Source of the DNA: Ottowia oryzae | Lineage (GTDB): Bacteria > Pseudomonadota > Gammaproteobacteria > Burkholderiales > Burkholderiaceae_C | Reading direction: 5' to 3' | DNA length: 64,000 nucleotides | Assembly: GCF_003008535.1 (NCBI RefSeq) | Contig: NZ_CP027666.1 | Location: 1,534,001-1,598,000, forward strand | The notes under the pieces: model-generated | What the model was told of the DNA's origin: nothing | The model's database searches: none | Seen by the model: the letters and a program-made list of their open reading frames with translations, nothing else | Shown: one piece after another, positions 63,303 to 64,000 of the stretch | How the letters are laid out: each line of letters begins with the position of its first letter | Numbering within the stretch: the stretch's first letter is position 1 | Made by a program: the position numbers and the translations under genes

Positions 63303-63956
63303 TTACCTGGCCTGCGCGCCGTAGTATTTCGCCACGGCGGCCACGTCGTCGCTGCTCAGCTTCTTGGCGATGCCCTGCATCAGCCCCAGCGGGCCCGGGC
63401 CGCGCTGGCCTTGCTTCCACGCGTCGATCTGTGCCTGCATGTAGGCCGCGTTCAGGTGCGCAATCGGCGGGAAGTGCTCGCCCACGCCCTCGCCCGCCGG
63501 GCCATGGCAGGCGGCGCAGGCCGGAATGCCCTCGCCCATTCGCCCCCGCAGGGCCAGCCAGGCGCCTGCGTCGCTGGCCTTGGGCGCCGCGGGCGGCTGC
63601 GGGGCGCGCGCAATGCCGCTGGGCAGCGTGGCCAGGTAGGCGGCCACGTCGGCGCGCTGCTGGGCCGTCAAGCCCTTGGCGTTGGGCGCCATGACGGCGT
63701 TGGCGCGCGTGCCGTCGGCAAACGCGTCCAGCTGCGCCCGCACGTACGCCGCGCCGCTGCCCGCCAGTGGTGGGAAGGTGCCCGCGCCCTGTGCCTGCGC
63801 GCCGTGGCAGCTGGCGCAAGCGGGTACCGCGGGCGGCACGCCGTTGGCGTAAAGGGCCTGACCGGCCTGGGGGTTGCCGGTTTGCGCCAAAGCCGCCGTG
63901 CCGACGAGCGTGCACGCCAACGCCACACCGACGCGCAGTAAGTCAAACGCTTGCAC
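63303..63956 (-). CDS. Cytochrome c4-type diheme cytochrome (TsdB-like)
   Basis: The 217-residue protein has a signal peptide (LLRVGVALACTLVGTAALAQ, cleavage before Q25 or T26) and two CXXCH sites: CASCH (47-51) and CAACH (147-151), in the two similar halves typical of cytochrome c4. Partner methionines are plausible in MGEGIPACAACHG and LMQGIAKKLSSDD. It precedes the TsdA-like gene by 19 bp and probably serves as its electron acceptor. The 44 bp to the window edge show no promoter I could support. Confidence 0.88.
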   Translation of the reverse strand: MQAFDLLRVGVALACTLVGTAALAQTGNPQAGQALYANGVPPAVPACASCHGAQAQGAGTFPPLAGSGAAYVRAQLDAFADGTRANAVMAPNAKGLTAQQRADVAAYLATLPSGIARAPQPPAAPKASDAGAWLALRGRMGEGIPACAACHGPAGEGVGEHFPPIAHLNAAYMQAQIDAWKQGQRGPGPLGLMQGIAKKLSSDDVAAVAKYYGAQAR

Positions 63957-64000
63957 CGTGGTCGCCTTCTTCTGGTTGGATGTGTGGGCCGCCGTCTGGC

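Overview
The window is a 64 kb piece of a GC-rich chromosome from a betaproteobacterium, most likely Comamonadaceae (Acidovorax/Ottowia/Diaphorobacter-like). The case rests on gene content seen here: a LexA-box-controlled imuA-imuB-dnaE2 cassette, Bug- and TRAP-type solute-binding proteins, a second IF-1 gene beside an RRM protein, a MutL that carries the endonuclease motif, and many short palindromic repeats containing TAGCTGCCAGCGCT, a pattern I associate with this family. No rRNA, tRNA, CRISPR array, prophage or intact insertion sequence was seen.

Layout. 1-3.2 kb: nitric oxide defence (RIC iron-sulfur repair protein and quinol-type NO reductase). 3.4-5.4 kb: encapsulin shell and its DyP peroxidase cargo. 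5.7-7.6 kb: exonuclease III, a DUF488 protein and a DUF2945 protein. 7.6-14.8 kb: minus-strand genes running thyA, NIPSNAP, a TPP-dependent E1 alpha/beta pair, a TRAP transporter (dctP, dctQ, dctM) and folA. 14.9-16.2 kb: a small potassium-channel-like protein and a hemerythrin-domain protein. 16.4-23.9 kb: the SOS mutasome imuA-imuB-dnaE2. 24.2-28.9 kb: a small unknown protein, IF-1, RRM protein, another small protein, alaS and a TlpA-like thioredoxin. 29-35 kb: transglutaminase-like protein, metallo-beta-lactamase-fold hydrolase, RluA-type pseudouridine synthase, trmB, suhB. 35-39.6 kb: DUF1501/DUF1800 secreted pair and miaA. 39.6-40.6 kb: a gene-free giant imperfect palindrome. 40.6-49 kb: lipoprotein hydrolase, then the ligase-associated DNA damage cluster (pdeM, Lhr-like helicase, ATP-dependent ligase, MBL exonuclease) and a PNPOx-family protein. 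49-64 kb: glycerophosphodiesterase lipoprotein, glycine-zipper protein, a possibly frameshifted lipoprotein, mutL, SDR oxidoreductase, DedA protein, amiC, tsaE, queG, AEC transporter, Bug protein, and a two-cytochrome pair resembling TsdBA.

The most unusual feature is the repeat population. Family A is a roughly 50 bp palindromic element with about 23 copies here, about half inside conserved genes (dnaE2, trmB, suhB, miaA, the Lhr-like helicase, the ligase, the exonuclease, mutL and probably alaS), read through in frame and encoding IAASAG...SAGG-like peptides. Family B is a GC-rich element encoding ARPPEGG-APSGGS-ERGG peptides; it sits in the E1 beta N-terminus, as a tandem array inside the conserved C-terminal region of ImuB, and twice in DnaE2. 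These behave like protein-coding palindromic elements similar in principle to the Rickettsia RPEs. A third element, the palindrome of about 0.95 kb at 39.62-40.58 kb, is bounded on both sides by family A copies.
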